This document shows positions 1 through 12,445 of a stretch of 64,000 nucleotides of DNA, one piece after another (position 1 is the stretch's first letter; every line of letters starts with the position of its first letter). Below the pieces are notes generated by a model. That model made no database searches and was not told where the DNA came from. It saw nothing but the letters and a program-made list of their open reading frames with translations. Source of the stretch: Anagrus nilaparvatae (lineage: Eukaryota; Arthropoda; Insecta; Hymenoptera; Mymaridae); the NCBI GenBank assembly GCA_022575985.1, contig JAKSXM010000007.1:38442501-38506500 (forward strand). The letters are read 5' to 3'. Made by a program: the position numbers and the translations under genes.

Positions 1-536
1 TTATAATATATGTAAAGAATACAATAATCTTCAAGTATCACCTATTTTTTTCACAAGTTTTTGGCAGATAATTGCAAATAACTCAAAAATAGGTGTTATT
101 TTAGGTTAGTGAAGTGGCTAAAAACATTTGGAAATTTAATATTTTTGTCATCTTTAATTGATTATTAATAAAAATAATTATTTAATAATAGGTAAAGTTA
201 ATTTGCTGAGAAATAAAAGTATTTATTAATTTAGAAAATGTAATATTGTCAACAAATCTTAACATTAATTTTTACGGGAAGATTTATTTTAAACTTGGTA
301 AAATTTAAAAAAAAAAATATTTTTCTAGAAATTAACTTTTGCTGTTAATAAATAATTATTTTATTATTAATAATTAGTTAAAGATTACAAAAATATTAAA
401 TTTTTAATTTTTTTTAACACCTTACTAACTTAAAATAACATTTATTTTTGAGATTTTTACAAATATCTGCCAAAAAATTGCGAAACAATAGATTTTACTT
501 AGAGATTGTTGTACTCTTTACTTAAATTATAATACA
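1..536. repeat. Foldback (inverted-repeat) element, left edge may be cut by window
   Basis: Bases 1-~240 and ~300-536 are imperfect reverse complements of each other (for example TTTTTGGCAGATA near 60 against TATCTGCCAAAAAA near 465). Both arms contain the same AT-rich sequence down to near the centre. No coding capacity is visible. It looks like an old MITE or foldback element; its outer end may lie before base 1. Confidence 0.7.
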
Positions 537-1326
537 TTTATTCAATTTCAGTAAGCAATATTTTTTTAATCTATAATTAAAAAGCAATCACCATAAGAAC
601 CCAAGTTGAAAAGGTCCATTGTTTTCCACCCGAACCCACGTATATGTTAGTAAACAGCTGATAAGTTAAATACTCTATTACCCGTACACATAAACACAAA
701 TATACACCCCCAGACACGACTTAACCACACCACCATTCATTCTTATAGTATGAAATCGGTTCTGCCTAAATTTGCATAAAAATATAGCTTTTTTCGCTAA
801 ATTTGCATTTTCAAAATCGGAAAATTTTAGTAATTATCGGTAAAACTTTTCTCTATGTGAAAATAGTCAAACCCATATTAATTCCAGGTGAAAATATATA
901 GAATACTCTGTCTCCACCCCCATTTTGAAGTTATTTTAAGTGACAGGTTTTGAGTTATGAGCTACTGATATAGACAATAAAACGAATAAAATAGTTCCTA
1001 ATTATTATATTAATGACCATGACTTTGACTTGACTAAGGTATCTATTTTGAATCGTGAACCAAATCTGTACAAGAGCAGAACTTCTGAAAGTCTACAAAT
1101 CCAAATTGACAAATTTTGAATAAATGATAACTGCTCCTCCTAAATCTGACTCAATTTACCTCTGTCCTTGAACCAGACTCTTTTAACCCCTTCCTAATAT
1201 TTTTAAATATTTAAATTTTTGGATCCCATGGTGTTTCTCCCTATAATTATGATATCCTATTCTAAAAAGGAGTTGTTGCTATGTACATTGTTGTACATTG
1301 TTATCGCAATAAAAGCGTTCTGATTG
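537..1326. other. No gene seen; AT-rich non-coding
   Basis: No ORF with protein-like composition and no clear repeat partner in the window were recognised. Confidence 0.5.
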
Positions 1327-1592
1327 TGTTTAAAAGTGATGTTCTATCCAAAGGGATAATAATGGCAATAAATAATTAACAACACATGATTGATTATATT
1401 TTAATATATATTTATTGTGATATATATTATGACGTGATATGTATATCACGGTGTACGACCGACTGACTTGGCAGTCGTTAAGTAAGCATGGGGTGCCGAC
1501 GCGTGCTGAACGTTATCTCACTCTTATTAATATAATAATAATAATAATAATGATAATGATTGTAACCGATTTATTTGATCCATTTTATAATA
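1327..1592. repeat. Left LTR-like direct repeat
   Basis: Nearly identical to 4517-4781, sharing GACTGACTTGGCAGTCG, GGGGTGCCGACGCG and an (AAT)n tract. It starts TG and ends in ATAATA, where the partner copy has ATAACA. Confidence 0.65.
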
Positions 1593-4516
1593 TTCCACCG
1601 ACTTATTTTACGAAGTAAAATACAAAAGTGTTATATCACAAATGGATTCAAATAAATCAATTATATTACAAAAAATACGAAAAATGAATGGTGAATTTGA
1701 TGATGATGGAACATATAATTATTTACAATAATATAACAAATAAATATTGCAATTTGTTTTCTACGCAAATTGCAGATAAAGGAGTCATTATGTAAAACAA
1801 ATAAATATTTTTTGATAGGTTGAATTTTTATTAACAGTTTAAAATTAATACGACTCCTATAAGATGAAAAATTAATTAAAATGAAATTTTATTGATAAGA
1901 AAAGTATACAAACTAATTTCAAATTTTATTATTTCCCTCTCCACTCAAAAAACAAAAAAGTAAATAAGTAATGCGGTATTTTGCCACTTGCGACAAATTT
2001 CACGTAAATTGCGGTTTTGAGAAAGAAATAATTGAGGTCATGACAAAATTAAAAATTATAAAATTTCATGTTAATTCACAAGTTATTTTTTAAAATAATA
2101 ATTAAAACGCTTACAATACGTATGACGATGAGGTAATGTGTAATAAAATTAATCAATTTTTGCAGTGTAAAATTTGATTGAAGCAAAAAATTAAACAATT
2201 GAATAAAATGCAAAAAAATTAAACATAATGGGTTGATTTTAACTAAAATATTTGTCTGGATATTTTAGATAAATGAATTAAGAAAAAAAAATAAAAACCT
2301 CAAAAATGAGTTTTTCAATTCATTTTGAATCATGATAGTAGTACCACCCACTTTGCAAAATTTAATTAAAAAAAAAATGATTTAATAAAAGCTTTGAATA
2401 AAATGTCTGCAAAATTAATTAAATTTATTTGCATCAAAAATGAATTTTGAATAAATAAATTAAGGACAAATGTACAAATGATTAGATGATGTGAAATAAT
2501 AAATGTCAGTTTTATGAATACAGTTGCTATTGTAATGTTTACATTAAAAAAACCAACATTACAATTATGACATTATAAAAAATAAATAAATAAATACAAA
2601 TATATGAAATAAAAAACTAGATAAATTTTGAAAATTTGAATTATTATAACAGCTTAAGTAATATCACACAATATAATTTAAGATATTTTTAATTAATTAA
2701 ATCAAAACATATTTATTTTAATTTATTTATTGATCCTTCTTTTTACAACTTGTTTTTGTATAATAATTAGACGACTAGTTTCAGGAATAAATTCCCATCA
2801 TCAGGTCTGTATTATAATTAAACTAAATTTATTTAAAACATTTGAATATGATATTGTAACTTTAGATTATGTCTGTATAGACTCACAAATATTTTATCAC
2901 TAAATGAAAAAATTTTTTATACATATGAAGATTTTATATTACGAAGATTTTTAAATTATTTCTAGTTTTATAATGTAATAAAGAATGTTAAAAATTTTTA
3001 AGTGTTTGAAATCACATCTGTTTTTTGTAACGTACAAGTGCACCCTAGGAGGAAGTTAATATATAAAATATGTTTTTTGATTCGTTTCTTCTATTTCATT
3101 TCTTTTTATTTTTTGTTTTTTATTTTTGCTTTTTCTTATTTTTTATTATATAATATGTTTTTTTATTATTTTATCAAATAATACGTTCTTTTTATTTAGT
3201 AACTTATCATTAATTAATTTATTTGCATTTATTTGTGTATTTTTATAAATTTCAAATTTCTATCCAAAATTTTACCTTTATTGCAAAAGTGTATCGGTTT
3301 TAAATTTTTATGTATATTGTTAATTTTGTCGTCTAATATAATTTACTTTTTACATAAATTATGAATTAAGTTTTATTGTTTGATTAATAAAATATGTTTT
3401 GAAAAAATAAATGAAATTATTTGGAAAAAAATATGTAGATTTAACATACAATAAAATTTGAGAAGTCGGCCCCAGCTTGTGTAAAATTATAATAGAATAA
3501 TAATAAATTTTTGATAAAGTAAATCTTGAATATTGTAAAAATTTGATGTTGATAATTTTATACAATAATAACTGTTTTAATTGTAAAAAAAATAAAATTT
3601 TAAATAATTAAATTGCAATAAAAAATTAAGAGAATAAAAATTAAATTTACTTTATCAAAAAATAATTGAACAAGTATACATAACTTATATACTTTTTGTG
3701 TTGTGTTGTCGTCTGCAGGAAAAATTTGGAGTTGATTATCCAATCAGCAGCGTGTGTGCGCACCTGCGCGGTGATGTAAAACATTTGATGGAGAAGAAGG
3801 CATGTGAAAAAAAGATGGACGCCACTGAAATACTTCCCCTCTTTGGTTGAATTTGAGATATAACGATAACCATGTGGCGCGCCTGCGCAATAATAAAAAT
3901 CAAATTTGATCGAACGGACGCCTTCTTTTCTTTTTTATTCTTCCTCCAAAAAATTTTGATATGTATTTTGATAAAAATTTCGATGAGAGAAAATTTTAAA
4001 TCAACCTGATATTCTGTTTTATTATTTTTATTTGGATACGACCTGCTTCCAATTTTAATCATTGATGCCCATGTGCTTTTTGTATTTTTATTTTTATGTT
4101 ATAGTGTCCTTTTTGATGATAAAATTGATAAAATTGTTTTTTGTTTGAACTTCACAAAAGAAAATTCTTTTTTTTTTTTTAATCGCCACAAATATAAAGA
4201 ATATTCGTGAAAAAGGAAAAAAGTACATGGCGTCGTACACAAGAATATATAACTGTTGTTCACGTTTTTTTTTTTTTTTTTGGAGAAAAAATGTGTTCAC
4301 ATGTCACTTATGATGATATGTCTGTGAAAAAAAAATTTTTGCAGATTAACGAAGGGCACGCTATAAAGCGGCCAATCGTTCTTGAAATGAAAAAAATGAG
4401 AATTTTCACAAGTATGTTGTTAGCACGCCGGCTATGATGCACGCCGATTTTTGTAATTCAATTTTTTAATTTTTTACAAAAACTTCACTTTATCTTATTT
4501 ACGAAGGGATGCCAGA

Positions 4517-4781
4517 TGTTTAAAAGTGATGTTCTAATCCAAAGCGATAATAATGGCAATAAATAATTAACAACACATGATTGATTATATTTTAATATAT
4601 ATTTATTGTGATATATATTATGACGTGATATGTATATCACGGTGTACGACCGACTGACTTGGCAGTCGATAAGTAAGCATGGGGTGCCGACGCGTAGCTG
4701 AACGTTATCTCACTCTTATTAATATAATAATAATAATAATGATAATGACTATAACCGATTTATTTGATCCATTTTATAACA
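4517..4781. repeat. Right LTR-like direct repeat
   Basis: Partner of 1327-1592 in direct orientation, with only a few substitutions and 1-3 bp indels. It starts TG, ends CA and is followed by AATTG. Confidence 0.65.
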
Positions 4782-4786
4782 AATTG

Positions 4787-6100
4787 GCTACTAATACCGA
4801 CTCATAATAATAATCGTTGTGTATTTGTGCATGATTATTCATTGTAGTAGTAATGTTTATTTATTGCAGAAAAAATAAATATATAACCTAAATTAAAATT
4901 TTTTTTGGTAAAAATTAAAATACATATTTTTTTCATTCGTCGAAAATTGATAATTGATAATTCCAGAAAAAGTGTGATGGCATATTTGCATTATAATTTA
5001 ATTAATTAATATTAAATAATTTTTTTTTATTTTTTTAGAATAATTTTAAAAATCAAATTTTCTAGATGACCTTAATTTTTATTTTTATCTTGTAGACATT
5101 AGACATTCCGATCTATTGTCTATCAAAATACAAAGATTGGAATGTTGAAAGTTGAAAAACAAGATAATTGTAAAAAATTTTAGGTCTATACCTTTAAGAT
5201 GTTTACTATATAAGATAAAATTATAAAATTTTTAATTGTTATTAGTCATCTTAAGAAAAAGTTTTGTAATTATCTAACGGTAAATAATTTTTTTTTGATA
5301 AAATGTAGTCATGGGAATTCTTTTGATAACTCGTCTATGACGTTTTTCTTGAAAAATGCTCATGGAACGGGAAATCAAAGGGACCACGCACCCAAAAACT
5401 ACATTTTTAGTAAGTCAAAAACAGTAGTCTCAAATAATCAACAGTCGCAAACAGTCAGTCAAGCTTTTAGGCTCAGCTGGGACCCACACGGCCCACGCTA
5501 TCAAAATATTCACATTTCTCAATTTTTAAAACATATATATTTTTTTTTGTAATTACATTTTCTCATTGTACACAGTTTTTTTTATTGGTATTCATAATTA
5601 AATAATTTTTCTTTTCAAGTTAAATTTGCTTTCTATTTATTTTAAAAAATAAAGTTTTCCTCAAAATACTAAAAATTCTTATAATTATAAAAAAAGGTAA
5701 GTCAAAATATTCATTTCTTTTTATTTTAACATTTCCAACTCATCGAAAAGAGTGCTAACAAGGCTAAAGTCCTCGACTATTGTGATCGAAACCACGCAGG
5801 GACACATTAAAAATATTTTTGTATCTTTTATTTTTTTTGCAAATTTCAATACTATAATTAATTTTTTAACTTTTTAACTTTTTTTTTGAATTACGTTAAA
5901 TTTGTCTGAAGGACGGGGCAAGCCTAGAAAACTTGCTAACCCCTTCTTGATTAATTGTTTAATTTTTATTTCTTTTTTAATTAAAAATTATTTAATAATT
6001 AAATAATTAATGACAAAGGGCAAATTCATCGTAACAAAAGCATATAGGGTTATGTTATTTTTTTTCTTATTATTATTTATTTGAAAAGTAATAAATTACA
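4787..6100. other. No gene seen
   Basis: AT-rich sequence. A frame at 5295-5552 begins at a non-ATG codon and has no recognisable family. Confidence 0.45.
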
Positions 6101-6730
6101 TAAAGGGAAAAATTCACCTTATTTATATAAAATAACCGATATTAACATGGAACATGTTCATTGGAAGGGGTATTTGATTAAGTTTGACTCGGAAGGGGGG
6201 GGGGGGAGGTGAAATGGACTATGAATTGGTCAATTTTTTACTATTTTTTGAGCTTGACTATTTCATGAATTAGTCAATTACACGTTTGGGGTGAAAATAT
6301 ATATTGTAATTTTGTTAAAATGGAAAATGTTTATTAGGAAGGGTATTTGGTGTTATTTGTTAATATTTTTATTGGTTTCACTCAGGATCAAGAATCTTTC
6401 AACATGGTTTTAATATCAAATAGTACACCCATTAAAAGTTTAATAAGAAACAGATTTGTAAATATTATTTTAAAAAAATTAATTTTTTATTCGTAACTAA
6501 AGTATTTATTATAAGTTCGGTTATTGGCTTGGCAGGAGGGGGGTGAAATATTGACGTTCTTAGGGGGGGGGGGGGTGAAAAATTGACGTTTTTAGGGGTG
6601 GGGTAAAAAAGTAACGTTTTTAAACGGGTGGCTTAGAATATTTTCAACTTAGGGACTAGAATAATTTGAAGTGGGAGTCAGGGCCTGATCAGGCCCTAAT
6701 AAGTACAAGAACTTAGAATACTTAAAGTTT
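6100..6730 (-). repeat. Dispersed repeat with G-tracts
   Basis: Contains runs of 12 G (6195-6206) and 13 G (6563-6575). The words around 6630-6720 (TTAGGGACTAGAATAATTT; AAGAACTTAGAATACTT) are the reverse complement of those at 35410-35490, and part recurs at 38150-38207, so this is one family in both orientations. No coding content was recognised. Confidence 0.6.
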
Positions 6731-7296
6731 ATGGATTTATTACCGTTATGAGTGATCATATTCCATGCTCGTTGGTAGTGTAGTTACACAAACCGGTTAT
6801 AAATTTTTTTAATCCAAATGGGTGAAACAAAAAAAAATGTCCTAACAAATTCAGAAAAAAGCATCTGTTATTGTAATAATATAATAAGTAATAAATAAAA
6901 TTATTAAATGGTGAATATCCTATCCTAAAAATGGGTTAGTCATCGATATAATAGGTTAAAACTAATTGTTTTATTGTTTATATTATGTTTTTATTATTTT
7001 TGAGGTTAGTTCGGTAGTTGAGTAGTTGATATCAATAAAAAAATTAAAGTAAAAATAAATGTTGGTATTTCAGAAAATAATTAAGGTTGAAAGTTTCAAA
7101 TCATTCTGCGCGCGACGCGCGCCTAATACTAGTATTTTAAAATTTGGTCTTAACACAGTAAAAGTTCAAAGACATTACTGTTACAACTACGTATAGGCTT
7201 TCAAAAATTAAACCTACACCTACAAAAGGTAATAGATAAAAATGTTTGAAAAACCACTAAAGATAACCTCGAAATTCCTATTGTGGGAAACTGGTC
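6731..7296. other. No gene seen
   Basis: AT-rich. The only oddity is a short CG-rich palindromic word (GCGCGCGACGCGCGC) near 7109. Confidence 0.4.
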
Positions 7297-7454
7297 AATT
7301 TGGTGCAAAATTGTTCGGTAATTCTTGTTGCGAGGGTCCCTCCTTAAATTATACTTCTCGAACCTAAATAATTAACAATATAGACTGTGACGCTATGTAA
7401 TTTCACCAAAGTCATATATATTTAAATTTATTTATATTATTTAAATTTAAATAT

Positions 7455-9029
7455 ACAAGGGGAGACCAGAACATCCGGGTCACCAAATAAGCCCAGATTC
7501 ACCAACTGGTTCAGATTTTATGTGAAAATCACTACTTTACCTTCCTTTTGTGCCAACGCTCCCCTACAGCTGATTTTTATTCGCCCCAAATTTGGTAAAT
7601 TTGATAAAAATCCTGCAATTTACTAATGAGGTTAATTCTCAATTTTAAAAACTACAAATTGGTTACCGATATTATGTCTGAGTAAAAAAACATATTTTTT
7701 AAGTTCTTTACATGCGTTATGATGCTGTATGGATAATTTATATTTTTATTAGTTATTTTTATATGATATGAACAACCTAATAAACAAATATTTTTAGCTT
7801 TCTTTAAGTTAATGTTTCTCAAAAAACTGTATCAGAAAAATAACAAATATTCTTATATTATGAAGTTCAAAGTTACACCTAAATAATTTATGTAAGTTTA
7901 ATTATTTTATTTGTATTTGTATTTATTGTTTACCTCTTTTGCACGTAGGCACACCAAGATTGGCAGAGGCCTTCAACAATTACATATAATAATGTGTCAT
8001 AGAATAATAATTTAACTTTCTTGACCAAAATTTTAAAACACAATTAAATTATTTATATTATATGCACTTTAGCGAGAACTTGAAACAACAAAATAAAATA
8101 AGCTTTATTATCGCCCTTATACAAAGAAGTTAATTTTTCCCAAAAATCTTTGCTGCAAATAAAACTAAAGATTTTTTTTTACTCATTCAGCAGCATAGAA
8201 CTTCCGCTAGTTCTAGATTCTTGCGGTGGATAAGCAAGCGATGAAATATTTAATAAATTCTTAGATGAGACAGGAAAACAAAATTGAAATATTTCATGTA
8301 TTTGATTTGCCCAACCGTTGGATTTATACTTTCATAGGCAGATAAAAATATTCACTAAATACATTCAGAATAGTGTCTACCTATTGGAAGAAGATGAAGA
8401 ACTCAGCTCTCGTGAAGATTCCATTAAAATACATACAATAATTCATAACCAGTTGGCAGCACCCAAATTAAGAAATATAATACAATATATCTGATTTTCT
8501 AGCAACCTTATAGCTGACTGAGACTAGTCTATTCGAATTATTTTCTTTCTAACTCCACTCAAGCGTGCAGTAAAGAGAATTCCTGGTTTCCTGTTGGACA
8601 TGTTTAACTCACGTCTGGACTCGGGGACCTTCTCAAAGAAGTGAAAGGTTGCGCGGCTTGTGGTTTTCAGCAAAGAAAAAGGCAAACCAGGCTCTCCGTC
8701 ATTCTACAGGCCATTGTGTATGCCATTGGCAAAGTGATGGAGAGTCTGCTTTGCTCTAGGCTTAGGAGAGCAGTGGCAGACAATAGGGGTCTCCAACTAC
8801 ATGGATTTCGTGGAAAGTACTCCACGATCGATACCATCAAACGTGTCGTCGATATCGTTTACAGGTACAGGGAAGTTCTTCATGTGATCCGGAAGAACGT
8901 TTTGCTCGTAACTTTGGATGTTAAAAATGAATTTAATTTGGACCGTTGGAACAAAAGGAAGGTATAGTGGTTGTTTTTACATAAAATCCGAACTTTACTG
9001 GTGACCTGAATGTTCCGGTCTCCCCTTGT
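7455..9029. mobile_element. Inner TIR DNA element carrying R1 retrotransposon fragment
   Basis: The left ~110 bp (7455-7565, starting ACAAGGGGAGACC) is matched in inverted orientation by 8936-9029, ending GGTCTCCCCTTGT. Both termini abut TA, which would fit a TA target as in Tc1/mariner-type elements (inference). No transposase frame was recognised. The right half carries a broken non-LTR reverse transcriptase fragment. Confidence 0.6.
8571..8960 (+). pseudogene. R1-type reverse transcriptase fragment, broken
   Basis: Translation gives R1-clade reverse transcriptase signatures in more than one frame. The stretch before ~8700 reads like GFLLDMFNSRLDSGTFSK. The frame running to 8967 gives LRRAVADNRGLQLHGF and NVLLVTLDVKNEFN, the last corresponding to the catalytic motif usually seen as TLDVKNAFNS in R1-like elements. 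At least one frameshift and stop codons separate the parts, and the fragment ends where the right inverted repeat begins. It is a remnant captured by or inserted in the surrounding TIR element; the family is recognised by motif, not by search. Confidence 0.7.
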
Positions 9030-9227
9030 TAGTTAAATTCTGCTAGATGAAATTTTAAATAAATTAATTATTTTTCAATATATTTTTATTAATATTATTT
9101 AATATTAATTTAATATATTGAAGATTTTTCTTAAGAGAATAATTTAATTTTTTTTATTACATTTATTTTTATTTTATTAAAGTGGGACCCTCGCAACAAG
9201 AATTACAGAACAGATTTACACCAAATT

Positions 9228-9653
9228 ATATAAAATTAATAAAATTTATTAGAAGTTATTGATCTGAATTGGAGCTTAACTTTATGATTTTATAAAAAAT
9301 CAATTATGTTTTTTACCACATATTGATATGCGAACGTGGATCTACGTTTCTTTTACAAACATATCATTTGGTTAACAAAAAATTATATTTTAAATAAAAT
9401 CTGAAAAAAATTTTTTGATAAAATAAAAAAATAAAAAATAAAAGACTAATAAATAAACAAATTAAAAATAATTTAATACAATATTCTATTTCGACCTATT
9501 AAATATGGCTGGTCTCGTCAGCGTGTGTCCATATTTAATTTCCACGTATAGAATATTTGTCTAACTTACTTGCTCAACAGTTGTTAAGAGACTGTTCTTT
9601 AAAATTTTAAAGATTCTTTTTCATTTTCTCGAATAAAAAATAATCAAAATTTT
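9228..9653. other. No gene seen
   Basis: AT-rich spacer between two inverted-repeat elements. Confidence 0.4.
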
Positions 9654-10368
9654 GCGCCAAGTGGGGCAAAACGGTCAAAAATCGCTCTTGGACTCAACTT
9701 TTGAGCTATTCACTTAAAACCGGTTTTAAACTACTTCTAGAAGTATCTAATTTCATGTGTCACTGCGGCTTTTTTGATTTTTTTTTAATAATTAGCTGTC
9801 AGCAAGACTGTCAGCCAAAAGCGCAAATTTAACAAAATTTCAAAATTAGCAAAAATTTCAAAATTTTATATTTTGAACTTAAAGTGTTTTACACTTAATT
9901 TTTTTACTGTTTACTCAATCAATATATAAGGGATTAATTGCGTTACATATATTTTGAATATATTTTCTGGTATAAATATTACATAAATAATTTTAGTTTT
10001 ACTTCAAATTCCAATGTTTTTCGCTTTCTATAAAAATTTATCCAGAAATATATATATATATACAGAATATAAATAAAAATATATATAAAGGAATTATCCC
10101 TTATATAAAGGTTGAGTAAACAGTAAAAAAATTAAGTGTAAAACACTTTAAATTCAAAATATAAAATTTTTAAATTTTCGCTAATTTTGAAATTTTGTTA
10201 AATTTGCGCTTTTGGCTGACAGCTAATTCGTAAAAAAAAATCAAAAAAGCCGCAGTGACACATGAAATTAGATACTTCTAGAAGTAGTTTAAAACAGGTT
10301 TTAAGTGAATAGCTCAAAAATTGAGTCCAAGAGCGATTTTTGACCGTTTTGACCCACTTTGCGCCCCT
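9654..10368. repeat. Foldback MITE with ~285-bp arms
   Basis: 9654-~9940 is the reverse complement of ~10082-10368 with few differences. Both contain CTTCTAGAAGTA, GCCGCAGTGACACATGAAAT (or its complement) and TTAAATTTGCGCTTTTGGC. The ends read GCGCCAAGTGGG on the left and CCCACTTTGCGC on the right. The ~140-bp loop is AT-rich. There is no coding content. Confidence 0.8.
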
Positions 10369-10658
10369 TAATATAGATTTTATTTCCGAAGATAAAAAGA
10401 ATTTTTTTAATATCTTTAAAAACGTATTCCTTATTTGTCAAATTAAATATATGATACAAAATTTAGTCATTAGTTCATTATTATTGCTGAATATAGACGC
10501 AGGTATAGTATGCTTAGAATATTAAAAAAGGAAAATGTATTCATATTGTGTGTCAATAACGTAAATGAACTCCTAAAACTGTATTTAGTAGTAGCAAGCT
10601 GAAAAATAAATAAATTTTGATTTTACTACAAATTCTAGTAATTTTACTACACTTCTAT

Positions 10659-11478
10659 AGTAGCAGAGCCCATACGATGTAGGATGATTTTTTGACTAAC
10701 TAAACATAACTGCACATGGACAGATTTGCTTATGTAAGGATGCCCTCTCAATAATATATTAAGAGCATTGGTGATCCTAATTTACCTAGGCTGGTTAGCT
10801 AAAAATCACCCAGGTGAAAATTTTCTAACCGGATGAAAATTTAGGATACCCTTAAATACACCACTAGAACCTAATTCTAAATGGATTTGTAAAAAAACCT
10901 GAATCACTCTGAGGGAGGAGTGGTTAAAAAATTTTAGAACCTAGGTGAAAATTTTCTAACCGGACAGGAATTTGGCTGATGTATATAAATGTCACTTTAT
11001 AGCAAAATCGCAAAATTTAAAAATTACGGAGGTTCAACTTCAATCTATAATTTTGTGCCTATGTCACGTCGAATTGGAATTGACCACCGTAAATTTTTTC
11101 CGATCAACTTTTCAAGGCTTCGATTTTGCATATCGGCTATATGTGGCATCTATGTATGTCAGCCAAATCTTGTCTGGTTAGGAATATTTCACCTAGCTGC
11201 TAAAGTTTTTTAACCATTTCCCCCTCAGGTCGGCACAGGTATTTTACAATCCCACTTGAAATTAGGTTCTGAGGGGTATATTTAAGGATATCCTACATTT
11301 TCATCAGGTTACAAAATTTTAACCTGGGTGATTTTTAGCTAACAAGCCTAGGCAAATTAGGATCACCAAGGCTCTTAACATATTACTCGGTGGGCATCCT
11401 AACATAAGTAGTTCTGTCCATTTGCAATTATGTTTTGTGAGTCAAAAAATCACCCTACATCGTATGGGCTCTGCTACT
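10659..11478. repeat. Foldback element, arms ~270 bp or more
   Basis: The left end (AGTAGCAGAGCCCATACGAT at 10659) and right end (ATCGTATGGGCTCTGCTACT ending 11478) are inverted copies. Similarity continues inward through TTAGCTAAAAATCACCCAGG. The element sits in a run of TAGTAATATTACTAC-like motifs that continue to about 11590. Frames at 10972-11213 lie in the loop and look like chance ORFs. Confidence 0.75.
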
Positions 11479-11672
11479 AATAGTAATATTACCACGAAAT
11501 CGTAAAATTACTACTAGTAATAAAATTACTACAAATTGTATTAAAGTATTTTTGTAGTAATATTACTAAATCTTAGTAAAATTACTACAGTAGTGTTTAT
11601 TATTTTTTACTGTGTAATTTACACTTCGATAATAGAGTAAGAAGATGTAATAATTTTATACATTTTTCTTAC

Positions 11673-11936
11673 GCACAAGTTGTCTGCTTTTCCAATTTTA
11701 CTTTTGTCTAGACTTTTTTCTGAAGGTTTCGATTGCCCATCACTATTTGTCAGAAGTCGCTTACTTCTCGTAGTAGGTGCTTCTATCGGGGGTAATGTTA
11801 TAACTTTTCCACTTCTTACAATTTGGTTAGTTGAATCCTTCCATTCTTTCTTAGCTACTTCTTCTTCATTATTTATCTCCGAAGAATATAAATTATAGTT
11901 AACACTTGATTTCATTGATGTATCCAAATCATTAAC
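11673..11936 (-). CDS. Putative exon (third visible) of an unrecognised host gene
   Basis: The minus strand shows an acceptor (...AAATGTAG) before 11936 and a GTAAGA donor just after 11673. The 264-bp segment between is open in one frame (88 residues). It is hydrophilic and non-repetitive, with an acidic stretch then a basic one, including RSGKVITLPPIEAPTTRSKR. It begins in phase 0, which matches the phase-0 end of the exon at 27824-27948, so the two could be spliced over a 15.9-kb intron. The basic RSG/PP/TRSKR stretch would suit a nuclear or chromatin protein, but no family is identified. Without the donor the frame stays open to 11619. Confidence 0.5.
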
Positions 11937-12445
11937 CTACATTTAAACAATAGTTATTAATAGGTAGATAAAATGATAGGTTGATAATCAATAGATTTTT
12001 TATATTTGCAGGTAAACAACCAAATAAATAAAACGCTTTTGTGAATTTTCAATTTTAAATTATTTTCTATTTTTAAAATATGGCAAAAATTTGAATTCTA
12101 CAGTAAATTTTGTTGTTTATTGAACAATACATCTCAAAATTGTTGTGTAAAATATATTTATAAATGTATTAAATTTAAATGTATTAAATATAAATGTACT
12201 AAATTTTGTATACATGTCAAAATAATTAAAATAAATTATTAAAATTTAATACAAATAAAGATTCATAATAAGGTATTTTCTTATTTTATTTTTCATTTTT
12301 GGTTTACAAAAGCCTCAATTTAAACCAAAGCGAACTAAACATAATGGTCCGGTATCCAAATAGGTTCTAAAGTATTTTTTCCCGATAGTACTACTAAAAA
12401 TAACTCTCATTATCATTTTGTATCGCATAAAGTTTGATTCTTGCT
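11937..12445. other. Intronic AT-rich sequence, nothing else seen
   Basis: No gene or repeat partner was recognised. It lies in the proposed host intron on the minus strand. Confidence 0.4.

Larger units (their letters stand above)
1327..4781. mobile_element. Probable non-autonomous LTR element (TRIM/LARD-like)
   Basis: Two nearly identical direct repeats of ~265 bp (1327-1592 and 4517-4781) begin TGTTTAAAAG. The right copy ends ...ATAACA and the left copy ...ATAATA. The bases just outside are GATTG on the left and AATTG on the right, a 5-bp duplication with one mismatch. The ~2.9 kb between has no gag or pol reading frame; short ORFs there are low-complexity. The internal part includes a GC-richer patch at about 3715-3930 with CpG-containing words. 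The alternative is two independent solo LTRs or dispersed repeats. Confidence 0.55.
7297..9227. mobile_element. Outer inverted-repeat DNA element, 44-bp TIRs
   Basis: 7297-7340 and 9184-9227 are inverted repeats of 44 bp with about four mismatches and no indels; both contain TTCTTGTTGCGAGGGTCCC. Inside lies a second TIR element (7455-9029). The rest is AT-rich and non-coding. No convincing target duplication was found. Confidence 0.6.

Noticed and set aside
3736..4062. 108-codon minus-strand ORF in the gene-less LTR element
   Set aside because: Lysine/isoleucine-rich translation of AT-rich DNA with no retroviral motif.
5295..5552. 85-codon ORF
   Set aside because: Starts at a non-ATG codon, composition not protein-like, no family or splice support.
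10972..11213. Two overlapping plus-strand ORFs (69 and 74 codons)
   Set aside because: They lie in the loop of a foldback element, overlap in different frames and have no recognisable family.
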